From positions 220,199,783-220,263,782 of the forward strand of contig NC_085141.1 in NCBI RefSeq assembly GCF_024139115.2: a stretch of 64,000 nt of DNA. The letters run 5' to 3'. Under the pieces are notes generated by a model, which was given only the letters and a program-made list of their open reading frames with translations, ran no database searches and had not been told where the DNA came from. Position numbers and translations under genes: made by a program. Below are positions 1 to 10,171 of this stretch, piece by piece. The DNA is from Armigeres subalbatus. Taxonomy: Eukaryota > Arthropoda > Insecta > Diptera > Culicidae. Positions within the stretch are counted from its first letter, which is position 1; each line of letters opens with the position of its first letter.

Positions 1-229
1 AAAGTTTATTTAGCTTTGTAGCATGCGGTAAGCAAAACATCAAATGTTTTATTTCAATTTGCCCTGCTAAAAGAGCGGTGCCCTTGTCCTGTTTTCAACA
101 CTTACGAAAAACTGTTTTGTTTTTCGGAATTTTGAAAGAATTTCTTTGAATATCTACGGGACATTCTTTGTTCAGATCATAGAAAATCCTTCGAAAATTC
201 TTCAGAAAATAAACTAGGAAAGAGTCGTT

Positions 230-790
230 TGGCCTCAAATTATTTGACGGAAAGACATTTCGTGTGAAACGGTTATAAATGAAGAACGGTTTGACCAAAA
301 ATTTAATTTGGCCAAAATGCGAAAATCGGCTGGAAAAATAGTTGTTTTAAAAAGTTGTTTGGCAGAAATGGTCGTATTGAGTCAACAGGTTGAAAATGAC
401 GTTTGGTCAAAATGGTCGTTTGACAGAAAAGGCCATTTGACCGAATAGGTCATACGACTAAATTCCCTTTTCGGCAAACGGTATTTTCCGTCAAATGTAC
501 TATTTGGACAAACGCCTTTTTCGCCAATCACCAAACGATATTTTCGGTCTTATATCTATTACGGCTTATTGATATTTTCGGTCAGATGGGTCTATTGATT
601 TCTATTGAAAGCCATTTCTATTGAAAGTCATTTGTTCGAATACCGCTTGGCTGAATAACACGGTAAGACGAATTTGACAGAATTAAACGTTTGTCTGAAA
701 CGGTTGTTGGGTTCAAAACGGTTTGACCGAAAATATAATTTGACCGAAAGCGACACACAACCGAAAGGGACTTTCGGCAAACAATGATGA
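230..790. repeat. Degenerate TTTGGCCGAAA-type repeat, orientation switching
   Basis: Short loosely conserved phrases such as GGCCATTTGACCGAA recur every 15-30 bp. From about 285 to 460 they run in one orientation. From about 465 to 640 the complement appears (TTCGGCAAACGG), then the first orientation returns to 790. The halves can therefore fold back on each other. The same family recurs at 2440-2775, 40675-41340 and inside 18515-19770. No coding capacity is evident. Confidence 0.7.
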
Positions 791-803
791 ACTAGTATCT
801 TGC

Positions 804-1361
804 ATGGTATCCTTTGAAGCACCGAATCAAACAACATCATCAAGTTACGATAATCATTCAACTATTGATCAGGAATGTAGTTCTCCCTTATCTTCCTTAT
901 CTATGCGAATTGGCCAAGAGGAGTTAGATGCAGCGAGTTCAAAAACTACAAAAATCAAGTTTGGCGACCAACGAATCGGACAACACATCTCTCGTCGCTA
1001 TCTACATTTGCTGTACCGTCTAGTTGATTCTCAAGTTTATTTATATTTTGATCAGTTCAATTATACTTTATTCATGAATTGTTTTGTCATGATCAGGGAA
1101 TCATTTTTTTGGAATGAGCATGCGAAACAAGCGACAAAAGAGAACCAACGACAAAGCTTTGTTTTTGTCGGAGATAATAATGACAAAGATTCGAAAAATT
1201 TTGTCAGTAACAAAAAAGAAAAAAATCTTGTTGTCAACTTTTTCTCCCGTTATTTTGCATTATTCCTAAAGCAAATTTCGGTTTTTTCCTATCATAGTTT
1301 CTGCTTTTATGGAAATATTCGAGAATCGAACAATGATTACAAAATTAGCATCGTATTTTAG
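804..1361 (+). CDS. Unrecognised 185-codon open frame, doubtful gene
   Basis: This is an open frame starting with ATG that I do not recognise. The first 60 codons are Ser/Thr-rich and polar. The rest is a mixture of aromatic and Lys/Asn residues with no domain, signal peptide or catalytic motif. The DNA inside contains short self-complementary pieces (ACAAAGCTTTGT near 1153) and repeated TTTGTCAGTAACAAA phrases (about 1200 and 1441). That suggests transposon-derived noncoding DNA that happens to stay open. No promoter, intron or poly(A) context supports expression. Most likely spurious; a LINE ORF1 scrap is the alternative. Confidence 0.15.
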   Translation: MVSFEAPNQTTSSSYDNHSTIDQECSSPLSSLSMRIGQEELDAASSKTTKIKFGDQRIGQHISRRYLHLLYRLVDSQVYLYFDQFNYTLFMNCFVMIRESFFWNEHAKQATKENQRQSFVFVGDNNDKDSKNFVSNKKEKNLVVNFFSRYFALFLKQISVFSYHSFCFYGNIRESNNDYKISIVF

Positions 1362-2329
1362 GAAATATCAGAGCATGCAAGGCAAATGGTTCTTGTCATA
1401 TTGTGTTCGGGTTCTGATAAAGGTTTGTCGCTAGGTGCGTTTGTCAGTAACAAACTCTGTTAAGGCTCAAGACTCCATCACAATGTTTTGAAAATAATGA
1501 CTGTATCGCTTGTTTGTAATAGTGAGGCAATTGGTACGGAAAAATGCAGATAAATTTTGTTTACAACTGGGGTGGGTGGAAATGGGGTGTTAAAAATATG
1601 CCAGCTGATGCATAATGTTGCCAGACTTGACGAAATGTTTATTCTATATCATAACACATGTTCACGGTGTATCAAATATATGGGTATTTATCGGTTTAAA
1701 TTGTTTAATTCACTAATTGGAATTTAACAGAAGCTTACAAAACATGTTTAAATATTTATCTCTGGTATATTTGTTCAATCCGACAAACAGCAATGATTTT
1801 TTCCAATAAACAAATCTAGCAACGGAGAAGAGATGATTATTTTCTTTTTTATACACATCGCGTTGCATCGCGTAGATTTTGAACTCACCATTTCACTTAT
1901 TGCGCTAGTGAATTTGAGTCTTCCGCATTTTATTACATTCACAATACGGTCGTCAAATTTGTCTCTCACTTCGATTTTTGGGAAGCAGTTTTCGACAGTT
2001 TTTGGACGCGAAATGAATTAGTTGGTAGTCAATATTGAAGAAAAAAATGAAACTCAGTTAGTGAAAATGTTAAAGGAGTGATTAAATCAAGGAAACAGTG
2101 GGAAAAGATCAAGTGCGTGTGTATGTGTTTGCTCCGAACGTTCGGAGTTAGTATGCGTTCGATAAAAATACGAATTCCGGCTCAGGAAAAAAGGCAGTTT
2201 TCAGAGTTTTTCCAGCAATTCCTCAGTAATTGTTAATTTAGATAAGTGAAAAATTAATATGAAAATGTAATGAATATGGAATGATGGAGGTAAGTCGGCA
2301 AATAGCCCCAAAATATTGAATTTAGTTCA
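1362..2329. other. AT-rich stretch with no identifiable gene
   Basis: No supported gene or repeat family. The only local structure is a perfect 16-bp palindrome CTCCGAACGTTCGGAG at about 2132-2147. Short open frames near 1775-2021 overlap on both strands and show no domains. Confidence 0.6.
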
Positions 2330-2413
2330 GGCGTTGCTCGAATATTGATTCCCTAATAGTAGTCTGTACGACTCAAGTCGAAGACGTAATAAACAAATAA
2401 ATAAATTAATTTA
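2330..2413 (+). mobile_element. Possible LINE 3' tail
   Basis: The phrase ACTCAAGTCGAAGACGTAA is followed by AAACAAATAAATAAATT, which looks like the simple-repeat 3' end of a non-LTR retrotransposon. There is no coding sequence upstream to confirm it, so this is an inference from the tail alone. Confidence 0.25.
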
Positions 2414-2439
2414 AAAAAAAAATTTGCCCCAGCAACCCT

Positions 2440-2775
2440 TTAGGCTTAAACTGCCGTTAGGCCGAAAATGCTGTTTGACCGTTTTGCAGAAAGAGTCATT
2501 TGCCCGAAAAATAACCTTTCTGCAAAACACTCCGACACTTTAGTCCAGATGTCCATTTCGTCCTAATGACCCTTTCTGTCAAACGACAATTGCGATCAGA
2601 GGAACTGTTCGGCCGATCGACTTTTTCGATAGTTCGTTCGTACGATCAAATGACATTTTCGCCAAAATAACTTTAGGCTAGATGGGCTTCGGCTAAATCG
2701 TTTGATCGGTCAAATGCCATATTTGGCCAAACAACATTTGGCTTTCGGCCAAATGGCTTTCTGTCAAACGGCCCT
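2440..2775. repeat. TTTGGCC-type degenerate repeat, second block
   Basis: Phrases such as GCCGAAAATGCTGTTTGACC and TTTCGGCCAAATGGC recur. The first half and the second half are in opposite orientation, as in the block at 230-790. The block passes at its right end (2785-2940) into AAATTCTTTGG/GGAAATCC phrases resembling the large repeat that starts near 22.2 kb. Confidence 0.65.
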
Positions 2776-3061
2776 TCTTCGTTCAAAAATTCTATTTCAA
2801 CGAGAAATTCTTTGGATTTCAACGGAAATCCTAAAACACGGTAATAAAGTTATAAAAAGCGGGTAATCCTTCAGAATTTGCACTCGAAGTTCTTCTTAGT
2901 TTTTTCAAGAAAATCATTGATATTTTCATGAAAAATTCAGTTTCAGCGTCATTAGTTGGGGCTATATTTTGGGAAATTCTGTGTTCTTCTTCAAATTTAA
3001 ATCGGCGTGAAAATCATACATAAGCGGGAGCGTGACAAATTTTAAACGGCGGCGGGGCACA

Positions 3062-3276
3062 CCTTATTATTGTTTCATTTAATGAAGTCAGCGAGCAACC
3101 TTCTAACGCCCAAGATGAATCTAATAATAAAAAAGGTCAAAATGACAAAGGTTCGGAAGAACAAAAGGTCGAAACGATAAAACTTTATCGTTTCAACCTT
3201 TTGTTCTTCCGACATTTTGTCATTTGGACCTTTTTTTAAAATTCTTCTTGGGCTTTCATTGAATGAAACAATAAGG
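3062..3276. mobile_element. Foldback MITE-like inverted repeat
   Basis: Imperfect palindrome with a turning point near 3182. The left arm begins CCTTATTATTGTTTCATT, the right arm ends AATGAAACAATAAGG, and the inner arms share ACAAAAGGTCGAAACGATAAA and its complement. Length (about 215 bp) and complete self-complementarity fit a non-autonomous foldback element. The inner phrase AAAGGTCGAAA is the unit that is tandemly expanded at 17325-17535. Confidence 0.75.
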
Positions 3277-3974
3277 GTCTGTTCACAAATTACGTAACGC
3301 AAATTTGGGCAATTCCACAGCGTAACGCGGTTTCTAATAATAAAAATAAATTTATTATCTTCGTTCATAATTATTTCAAAACAAATTTTAATTTATTTTA
3401 ATTTTTTAATTTATGGTCTTTTGAATACAAAAAACAAAAATAATTATCATCACAAGATGGTATGTTAAGCTAAAAATTGTATATTTCAAATGATCATTTT
3501 AGTAAAAATGAGTAAACTAGTTTCAGGAAGTAAAATTGAGGTATATAAAGCCTAGCAACACTTTTTATGAACATGTTGATTAGATTTTTGAAGAATACCA
3601 TATGCTAGAAAAAAGTTAGAATTCTAGAATGAAATATCATCAGGTCAAACTCAAATTAATATAAATATGCGAAACATGAAAGAAAGCCATATGATTAAAC
3701 TAAGGAAAAATTCTACAATTAAATATTAGGCCGATACAAATATTTAAGAATTATTTTGTCTCCCCCTCGGATTTTTTGCTAAAAAATAATATTTTTAGGG
3801 GGCAACAAAATAAAATTCGAATAATTTTGAGGATATTCAAAACATTCATTGACAAATCCGAGGAGTTTTTTTTTTAATTTTTTTTTTTCATTATAATATT
3901 CATTTTTATTATCCCCCCCTTGACCTTTCGGAGACCAGTAAGTAAGACAAAATGTTAATTAAATATTTGTAACG
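3277..3974. other. AT-rich gap with element scraps
   Basis: Starts with GGGTCTGTTCACAAATTACG, the terminal phrase of a dispersed mosquito element; a related phrase is at 11209-11372. At about 3731-3850 a loose inverted repeat pairs TTATTTTGTCTCCCCCT with AGGGGGCAACAAAATAA. Otherwise poly-A/T runs and no gene. Confidence 0.45.
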
Positions 3975-3997
3975 GCCTTAACAGGTGAAACACAAAT

Positions 3998-4442
3998 TAG
4001 TATTAGTATTAGTATTTAGCAGTTCGCACAAATTCGTAGGTGGTACAAGCCAAGACTATTGTATGAGAGTAGCATCACTTTCATCCGTTACCACAGATAT
4101 TGATTTGGGACTAATCACTAACTCTTAGATGGAAGCAATGCACTCTCCAATAGTCGAGATCTGTCCTGGCCACGTCCTTGCGAATGCTGAGGAAGGGAAA
4201 GGATGGTTTGTTGGACACCTACTTAAGAAAAATGCAGAGAACTCTACGACCTCTCATAGGTGCCACGGGAGGTTTTGGGATTGCGTGGAAGGTTATAACA
4301 GTAGGAATCGTTTTGGTATAACGTGAAACACCGAAAGAACTAAGATAGAAATACAAAGTAGGAAAGGGACGAGCCTGGAATTGACCCATGACCTCCTGCT
4401 TACAAGGCAGAAGCGGTAGTCACTAGACCACCGAGCTCGTCT
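3998..4442 (-). mobile_element. tRNA-headed SINE, complete, with 23-bp target-site duplication
   Basis: The element is bracketed by an exact 23-bp direct repeat (3975-3997 and 4443-4465, starting GCCTTAACAGG). Read on the minus strand, the 5' head at 4360-4440 is tRNA-like. Its anticodon arm is TCTGC, loop CTTGTAA, GCAGG, which gives the triplet TGT (Thr-like), and a B-box-like GGTCAATTCC follows. The 3' end (left side) is an AATACTA simple-repeat tail. Relatives lie at 6189-6534 and 28510-28700. Long flanking duplication plus tRNA head plus simple tail are the hallmarks of LINE-mobilised SINEs. The small open frame at 4129-4326 lies inside and is not a gene. Confidence 0.85.
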
Positions 4443-4549
4443 GCCTTAACAGGTGAAACACAAATAAACATAAATGTGCAAAATAATGGTTGATTAATAC
4501 TCGACGTTTTCTCATTTTTTTAATGATTCCGACCTCTTATCCCATCTCA

Positions 4550-4735
4550 CCTTTCAACTCTTCGACTTTTTGACCTTCGACCTTTTGTCCTACAACCGTT
4601 AGTCCTATCTTTTGTTCTTTCGATTTTTTGTCCTGTGACCTTTTGACTCAGATTTTTTTGTTTCGACCTTTCGACCCTTCCACCTTGTCTTTTCGACCAT
4701 TTGACCTTCAACCTTTTGTTCTACAACCTTCACTA
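4550..4735. repeat. TCGACCTTTTGTCC degenerate tandem repeat
   Basis: About a dozen variants of TTCGACCTTTTGTCC occur with spacing near 15-20 bp. The same phrase, in both orientations, is found at 3160-3230, 17325-17535 and 18035-18195. Open frames across it are artefacts of low complexity. Confidence 0.7.
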
Positions 4736-4739
4736 GCTT

Positions 4740-5027
4740 CTCTGACGCTCGATTTTAATCCATCCAGCATAACAAGAATCAGCCTAATAAGGTTTGTCGG
4801 AAAACCATGTTCTAGCATTATATGCCACAGTTCGTTCTGTTCCACTGGGTCGTATATGCTACCTTAAAGTACACAAACCTGCATGAGCATCTGCTCCCCA
4901 TGGTGGGAGCGGTCCAAAAACAGTGTCGGACCCGTAGCGGATTACTGAATAAGAAATACCACGCTGCTTTTCCTAAGATGGCAGCCCCATCCAGTGGCAT
5001 CTGGCAGCCAAGGCACCGAAAAACCAA
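4740..5027 (-). pseudogene. RTE-like reverse transcriptase fossil (finger/palm fragment)
   Basis: Minus-strand translation gives FVYFKVAYTTQWNRTNCGI, then after a frameshift a decayed counterpart of IMLEHGFPTKLIRLI. In RTE-like and related LINE reverse transcriptases this region reads FxDFKxAYD, xxRNELW, IMxxxGFPxKLIRLI. Motif A catalytic Asp is lost (D to Y/T), and there are stops and shifts, so it is dead. A second scrap of the same segment is at 32815-32900. Boundaries are approximate. Confidence 0.55.
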
Positions 5028-5039
5028 AAAAAAAATATA

Positions 5040-5475
5040 TATAAATCTCCTACTATCTACTGGTCACTTAATATCTGGATGCACTGTTTATTTTCAGATG
5101 ATGTAAAAGAATGGAAAAGTTACGCAATAGAACTCAAGAAATGGTCAATACTTTCACCAAGTGGTTCCCAACCTTTTCGGGTGCGCGATTCCTTTTACGA
5201 TTAGCCAAGTGGCCCATGCCCCCAGAATTTGTCTTGTGTTGAGTGTTCCAGATTTGATTTATCGTTTTGACATGACTCATATTCCAAACACTCGCGTTTA
5301 AATGGCTTTATTCGTGTTATTTTCTCCATATGATCTTGAACTCCTTTGTGTTCTTGATCCTCAGTGTGAAAAACTGGTGAAAGTTTTTATCTCAGGGTTC
5401 TAAAACGCCAGTGTGCGTAATATGAGTCATGTTCAGGATTTGAGCGAAAACGGCATTTCATGATTCTCAAATTTA
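5040..5475. other. Gap with possible hAT left end
   Basis: At about 5157 the phrase AGTGGTTCCCAACCTTTTCG resembles the terminal sequence of many hAT elements. I find no partner end nearby and no 8-bp duplication. The remainder is unassigned AT-rich DNA. Confidence 0.3.
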
Positions 5476-6142
5476 TTAACCTTCTGTCTGTGCTCCAAAA
5501 AACTTACCTTGTCTGTGCTCTGGGGTCAAATTGACCCCAAATTGAAGTTGCTATAACTTTTTAAATGTTTGGCCAATTTTGGATTTTTGGGGCTGTTTCG
5601 AAAGATAATTTAATCATCTTTCAGGTCGTTACCAAAGATTGACTATTGGTGGGCGGGTACATCGCGGGGAGGGGTTTTAGTGAACAAGGGTACAAAAACA
5701 GTAATTTTTCATGATTATTTTACTTATATCCGAAAATCCTACCCATTTTGAACTGCACCTTTTTTAAAAAGGTTATGCAGGAAGGCATGTGCTTTGGCAT
5801 GAGGCGTTGATAAGTTTAGAACTCGGCCGCCAGGTGGTGGTATATTTGAATTCATTATTTTAGACTACTAAGCCAAAATTAGCCAAACATTAAAAAAGTT
5901 ATAACAATTTCAATTTGGGGTCAATTTGACCCCAGAGCACAGACAACGTAAGTTTTTTGAAAAAACTACACTGTAGCGCATATTTTCAAGATTTTTCAAG
6001 CAAATTTGCACCTAGGAGACAGATCTCGGCGAGTTTTACCAAACTACCAAAAATTAGGAGAATCGGTTGAAAACTAAAAAAATGGCAGCCACTCAAAATG
6101 GCCTGGGGTCATATTGACCCCAGAGCACAGACACAAGGTTAA
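5476..6142. mobile_element. piggyBac-like non-autonomous element with TTAA site
   Basis: The ends read TTAA-CCTTCTGTCTGTGCTC on the left and GAGCACAGACACAAGG-TTAA on the right. This is a 16-of-17 inverted match directly inside a duplicated TTAA, the target site of piggyBac transposases. The palindrome GGGGTCAAATTGACCCC occurs three times in near-identical form (5522-5538, 5917-5933, 6105-6121), so the ends carry nested subterminal repeats. Length 667 bp and no transposase frame: a MITE moved in trans. Assignment to piggyBac rests on the TTAA duplication and the CC start. Confidence 0.75.
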
Positions 6143-6188
6143 ACGACTAAGCAGTCCTTAATTTTTACAAGTTTTTCAAAGGGAAAAT

Positions 6189-6534
6189 GAGCATGAGCAT
6201 GATGACCGTGCATTTCGTAGTTGCTAGTCCGTGATCGACCAGAACAATCGCGATTGCACAGGGAACCAATGGCTGGAAGCATGGGATTTGCTCTCCAACC
6301 TCCACAGTCCGAGAGCTCTAGTATTTTGGATGGTCGATAACGGCGCAGGCCACAGCAATCACTAGAACTGGAAATGGTCTGAAAGCCCATTTCCAGTTCT
6401 AGTGATTGCTAGAACATGAGGAATATATGAAAAGATACAAAGTAGGAGGAATGGAACGGGCATGGGATTGAACCCACGACCTCCTGCGTATGAGGCAGAA
6501 GCGGTAGCCATATGACCACCAAGACGGTTTTCCC
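6189..6534 (-). mobile_element. tRNA-headed SINE with CAT anticodon arm
   Basis: Flanked by a 22-bp direct repeat with one mismatch (6167-6188 and 6535-6556, starting ACAAGTTTT). On the minus strand the head has a B box GGGTTCAATCCC (6464-6475) and an anticodon arm TCTGC, loop CTCATAC, GCAGG, giving CAT. The 3' tail on the left is a (CATGCT)n-type repeat. A palindrome of about 58 bp (6355-6412, ACTAGAACTGGAAATGG and complement) sits in the body. The 3' part matches 26760-26852. The open frame 6139-6390 is a shadow. Confidence 0.8.
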
Positions 6535-6556
6535 ACAAGTTTTACAAAGGGAAAAT

Positions 6557-6888
6557 TTTGAAAAAGACCCAGTAATAGGACACAGAAATAATTAAAACGT
6601 ATATTCGATCCTTAATCAGAAAAGTACACGAATCTTGAAGCTCACGATACTCACGTACAGTCAATTCATAATCAATAAAGTTCGATTATTTTATTTGTCT
6701 CTGAAGTCATGATTATATCCCAAGCATTGCTGGTTTACCATTCTCGAGCAGCACAAGGTATGTGAAACATGTGTGCTATTAGGGTCAGAACAAATTCACC
6801 CAACTATTTTCTAATCCACCATATTTTTGCAATATGCTCGCGATAACTCCCCTTAAAAACCCAGATTAATCCACCTAGCGGTGATGGT
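6557..6888. other. No feature seen
   Basis: Mixed-composition DNA without repeats, open frames or motifs I can identify. Confidence 0.5.
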
Positions 6889-7003
6889 GCCTTTCTCGAC
6901 CTTCGTAAAATGTGTGTGCTTGAAAAAAGATGAGCTAGTGGCTAGGAGTAAAAAAGTCAAATTTCTTTGTCCTTCTATGAAAATCAGATTATTTATGGCA
7001 AAG

Positions 7004-7192
7004 ATATTGTAGATCCAGTTGAAAACCGAAAATCATATATTGTCCCATTTCCGGATGTCGCAACTGCATCGCGAGTGGCGCCCGACTATGGCACAGTTGC
7101 GCACTACTCGCGATGCAGTTGCAACATCCGGAAATGCGAGTAAATGCGATTTCGCGGGACCTCGGGTCGGTTTTCAGCTTGATCTACAATAT
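7004..7192. repeat. Long hairpin inside the transposon
   Basis: Inverted repeat: CATTTCCGGATGTCGCAACT (from about 7048) pairs with AGTTGCAACATCCGGAAATG (to about 7136). The outer arms GTAGATCCAGTTGAAAACCG and CGGTTTTCAGCTTGATCTAC also pair. It looks like a separate foldback element or a structural part of the host element. Confidence 0.75.
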
Positions 7193-7560
7193 GCTAATAA
7201 GAATTTCGACATTTTTGTTTCCTTTTCCAATCTTTTGACGTACATAACCCTGTTTTATTTCACCCAGTCATATATTTTAAGGATATCACTTTTGGATGTT
7301 AGTTGAACTGAAGCTCCGACTACACAAAAGAAAACGAAAATGTCATTCCCATCACGCGAGCGGAGGGCAATATTTGTTATGATATAAATCTCATGACCGT
7401 CTTTCTGCCAAACTCCCGTATGAAGTGGGAGAGACAGAGACATCATCTCAGTTCGTCGAGCTGAATCGATTGGTATATAACTCTCCAAGCCTTCTGTACA
7501 AGTTTGGTTTTTGGAGCGAACATACAGCCTTTTCGTATAAAAAGGCTAAAATGGTGTTTC

Positions 7561-9356
7561 GGCCATAACTTCCGATCCTATAGTCCGATCTAGCCAATTT
7601 ACAATAGGAAACAATGGGACAGGATTCTGCGTCGAATGCAACTTGTTGCGTGTGAATCGATTAAGGTTAGGTGTCCGAAAAATAGGTGACATTTTTGTGA
7701 TTTTATGAAAAAAGGTATTTTGGTCATAACTTCCGATCCCATAGTCCGACCTGTCCAATTTTCAATAGGAAACAATGGGAAAGGATTCTGCGTCGAATGC
7801 AATTTGTTGCGAGCAAATCGGTTGAGAATAAGTGCCTGAAAAATGAGTGACATTTCTTACGCAATATTTTCGTATGAATTTGTATTTTGGCCATAACTCT
7901 CGATCCCATAGTCCGATCTGGCCAATTTCAAATAGGAAACAATGGGACAGGATTCTGCGTCGAATGCAACTTGTTGCGAGCAAATCGGTTGAGGATAAGT
8001 GTCCGAAAAATGAGTGACATTTTTTACGCGATTTTTTTGTATGAATTTGTATTTTGGCCATAACTTTGGTCCCATAGTCCGATCTGGCCAATTTCAAATA
8101 GAAAACAATGGGACAGGATTCTGCGTCGAATGCGACTTGTTGCAAGCAAATCGGTTGAGGATAAGTGTCCGAAAAATGAGTGACATTTTTTACGCGATTT
8201 TTTTGTATGAATTTGTATTTTGGCCATAACTTTGGTCCCATAGTCCGATCTGGCCAATTTCAAATAGGAAACAATGGGACAGGATTCTGCGTCGAATGCA
8301 ACTTGTTGCGAGCAAATCGGTTGAGGATAAGTGCCCGAAAAATGAGTGACATTTTTTACGCGATTTTTTTGTATGATTTTGTATTTTGGCCATAACTCTC
8401 GATCCCATAGTTCGATCTGGCCAATTTCAAATAGGAAACAATGGGACAGGATTCTGCGTCGAATGCAACTTGTTGCGAGCAAATCGGTTGAGGATAAGTG
8501 CCCGAAAAACGAGTGACATTTTTTACGCGATTTTTTTGTATGAATTTGTATTTTGGCCATAACTTTGGTCCCATAGTCCGATCTGGCCAATTTCAAATAG
8601 GAAACAATGGGACAGGATTCTGCGTCGAATGCAACTTGTTGCGAGCAAATCGGTTGAGGATAAGTGTCCGAAAAATGAGTGACATTTTTTACGCGATTTT
8701 TTCGTATGAATTTGTATTTTGGCCATAACTCTCGATCCCATAATCCGATCTGGCCAATTTCAAATAGGAAACAATGGGACAGGATTCTGCGTCGAATGCA
8801 ACTTGTTGCGAGCAAATCGGTTGAGGATAAGTGTCCGAAAAATGAGTGACATTTTTTACGCGATTTTTTTGTATGATTTTGTATTTTGGCCATAACTCTC
8901 GATCCCATAGTCCGATCTGGCCAATTTCAAATAGGAAACAATGGGACAGGATTCTGCGTCGAATGCAACTTGTTGCGAGCAAATCGGTTGAGGATAAGTG
9001 CCCGAAAAATGAGTGACATTTTATACGCGATTTTTTCGTAGGATTTTGTATTTTGGCCATAACTTTCGATCCCATAGTTCGATCTGGCCAATTTCAAATA
9101 GGAAACAATGGGATAGGATTCTGCGTTGAATGCAACTTGTTGCGAGCAAATCGGTTGAGGATAAGTGCCCTAAAAATGAGTGACATTTTTTACGCGATTT
9201 TTTTGTATGATTTTGTATTTTGGCCATAACTCTCGATCCCATAGTCCGATCTGGCCAATTTCAAATAGGAAACAATGGGACAGGATTCTGCGTCCAATGC
9301 AACTTGTTGCGAGCAAATCGGTTGAGGATAAGTGCCCGAAAAATGAGTGACATTTT
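7561..9356. repeat. 167-bp tandem repeat array, eleven units
   Basis: Units start at GGCCATAACT: 7561, 7722, 7889, 8056, 8222, 8388, 8555, 8721, 8888, 9055 and 9222, a spacing of 166-167 bp except the first (161). Internal landmarks in each unit are CCCATAGTCCGATCTGGCC, GGAAACAATGGGACAGG, TGCAACTTGTTGCGAGCAA and GAGTGACATTTTTTACGCG. The first two units are the most diverged; units 3-11 are nearly identical. All overlapping open frames here, up to 294 codons on the minus strand, repeat with the DNA period and are artefacts. Confidence 0.95.
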
Positions 9357-9365
9357 GTTGAGTAG

Positions 9366-9431
9366 TTTTGCGCACACACACACACACATACACACACACA
9401 TACACACACACACATACACACACACACAGAC
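9366..9431. repeat. (CA)n microsatellite
   Basis: CACACA run with occasional TACACA interruptions immediately after the last 167-bp unit. The Cys/Val-rich minus-strand open frames across it are translation of the dinucleotide. Confidence 0.95.
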
Positions 9432-9609
9432 ATCACCTCAATTCGTCGAACTGAGTCGATTGGTATATAACACTATGGGTCTCCGGGCCTTCTATAAAAA
9501 GTTTGTTTTTGGAGCGATCATATAGCCTTTACCGTATACTTAGTATACGAGAAAGGCAAAAATATAAAAAAATCATAAAGAAATAGGAATTAGTAAACAT
9601 GAATGATCC

Positions 9610-10060
9610 ACAAGAAATGCAAAATTTCCACAAACAATTGAGAATTTTCCACAAAACCCAAATAAATAAGCACTTTTAAAAGCAAAAATTGTAATTATAA
9701 AATTATATAATTTTCCATAAAGAAATCAAAATATTCCACAGAACAAAATACAAAATTTCCAAAAATAACTGCATATTATCAATAAACAATTACAAAATTT
9801 TTCACAAAGTAAATATTTTTTGACACAATAAACTATCAAAAACTATCCACAAAAAAATCAATAAAAAAAAAAATATTTTTTTATTTTATCGCTTTTTATT
9901 GATTTAAGGTTGGATTTTTTTTGTTCAGTGGAATATTTTCATTTATTTATGGAAAATTCTCTTTTATAATAACAATTTTTGCTTTTAAAAGTTAATAATA
10001 ATTTTTGTTTTGTGTAAAATTCTCAATTGTTTATGGAAATTTTGCATTACTCGTGGAAAT
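9610..10060. mobile_element. AT-rich foldback element
   Basis: The left arm GCAAAATTTCCACAAACAAT (from about 9618) pairs with ATTGTTTATGGAAATTTTGC (to about 10048), and CTTTTAAAAGCAAAAATTG pairs with CAATTTTTGCTTTTAAAAG. The turning point is near 9880. CACAAA/TTTGTG phrases recur out to 10150. No coding capacity; the open frame 10010-10219 is a shadow. Confidence 0.65.
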
Positions 10061-10171
10061 TTTATATTTATTTATTACTCAAACCCTGATTTCCTTATTG
10101 ACAATTTTCTATTTTTTTATGGAAATTTTCTAATTCTTCATGCAAATTTTATTCTGCTACCCATCTTTAAA

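Larger units (their letters stand above)
6889..9557. mobile_element. Transposon with CCTTTCTCG ends, expanded by internal satellite
   Basis: The left end GCCTTTCTCG (6889-6898) and right end CGAGAAAGGC (9548-9557) are perfect complements. The segment before the internal satellite (7440-7550, TCGTCGAGCTGAATCGATTGG, GGTATATAA, TTTTTGGAGCGA) is repeated after it (9430-9530) in the same order. So the array lies between two copies of the element's right-hand part. Other partial copies: 27125-27238, 53625-53690 and, reversed, 43945-43980. No transposase is visible. The superfamily is unknown to me. Confidence 0.6.

Noticed and set aside
4360..4440. Functional tRNA gene (Thr, TGT) on the minus strand
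   Set aside because: B box lacks a base, no acceptor-stem pairing, and it is the head of a SINE with a target duplication.
6460..6530. Functional tRNA-Met gene on the minus strand
   Set aside because: Only the anticodon arm and B box are tRNA-like; it is the head of a SINE with flanking duplication.
9366..9431. Telomeric or signalling repeat
   Set aside because: It is a plain CA dinucleotide run.
7599..9525. Series of minus- and plus-strand open frames with CHSFFGHLSSTDLLATSC-like repeats
   Set aside because: They recur every 166-167 bp in step with the DNA unit on both strands; no initiation or domain evidence.
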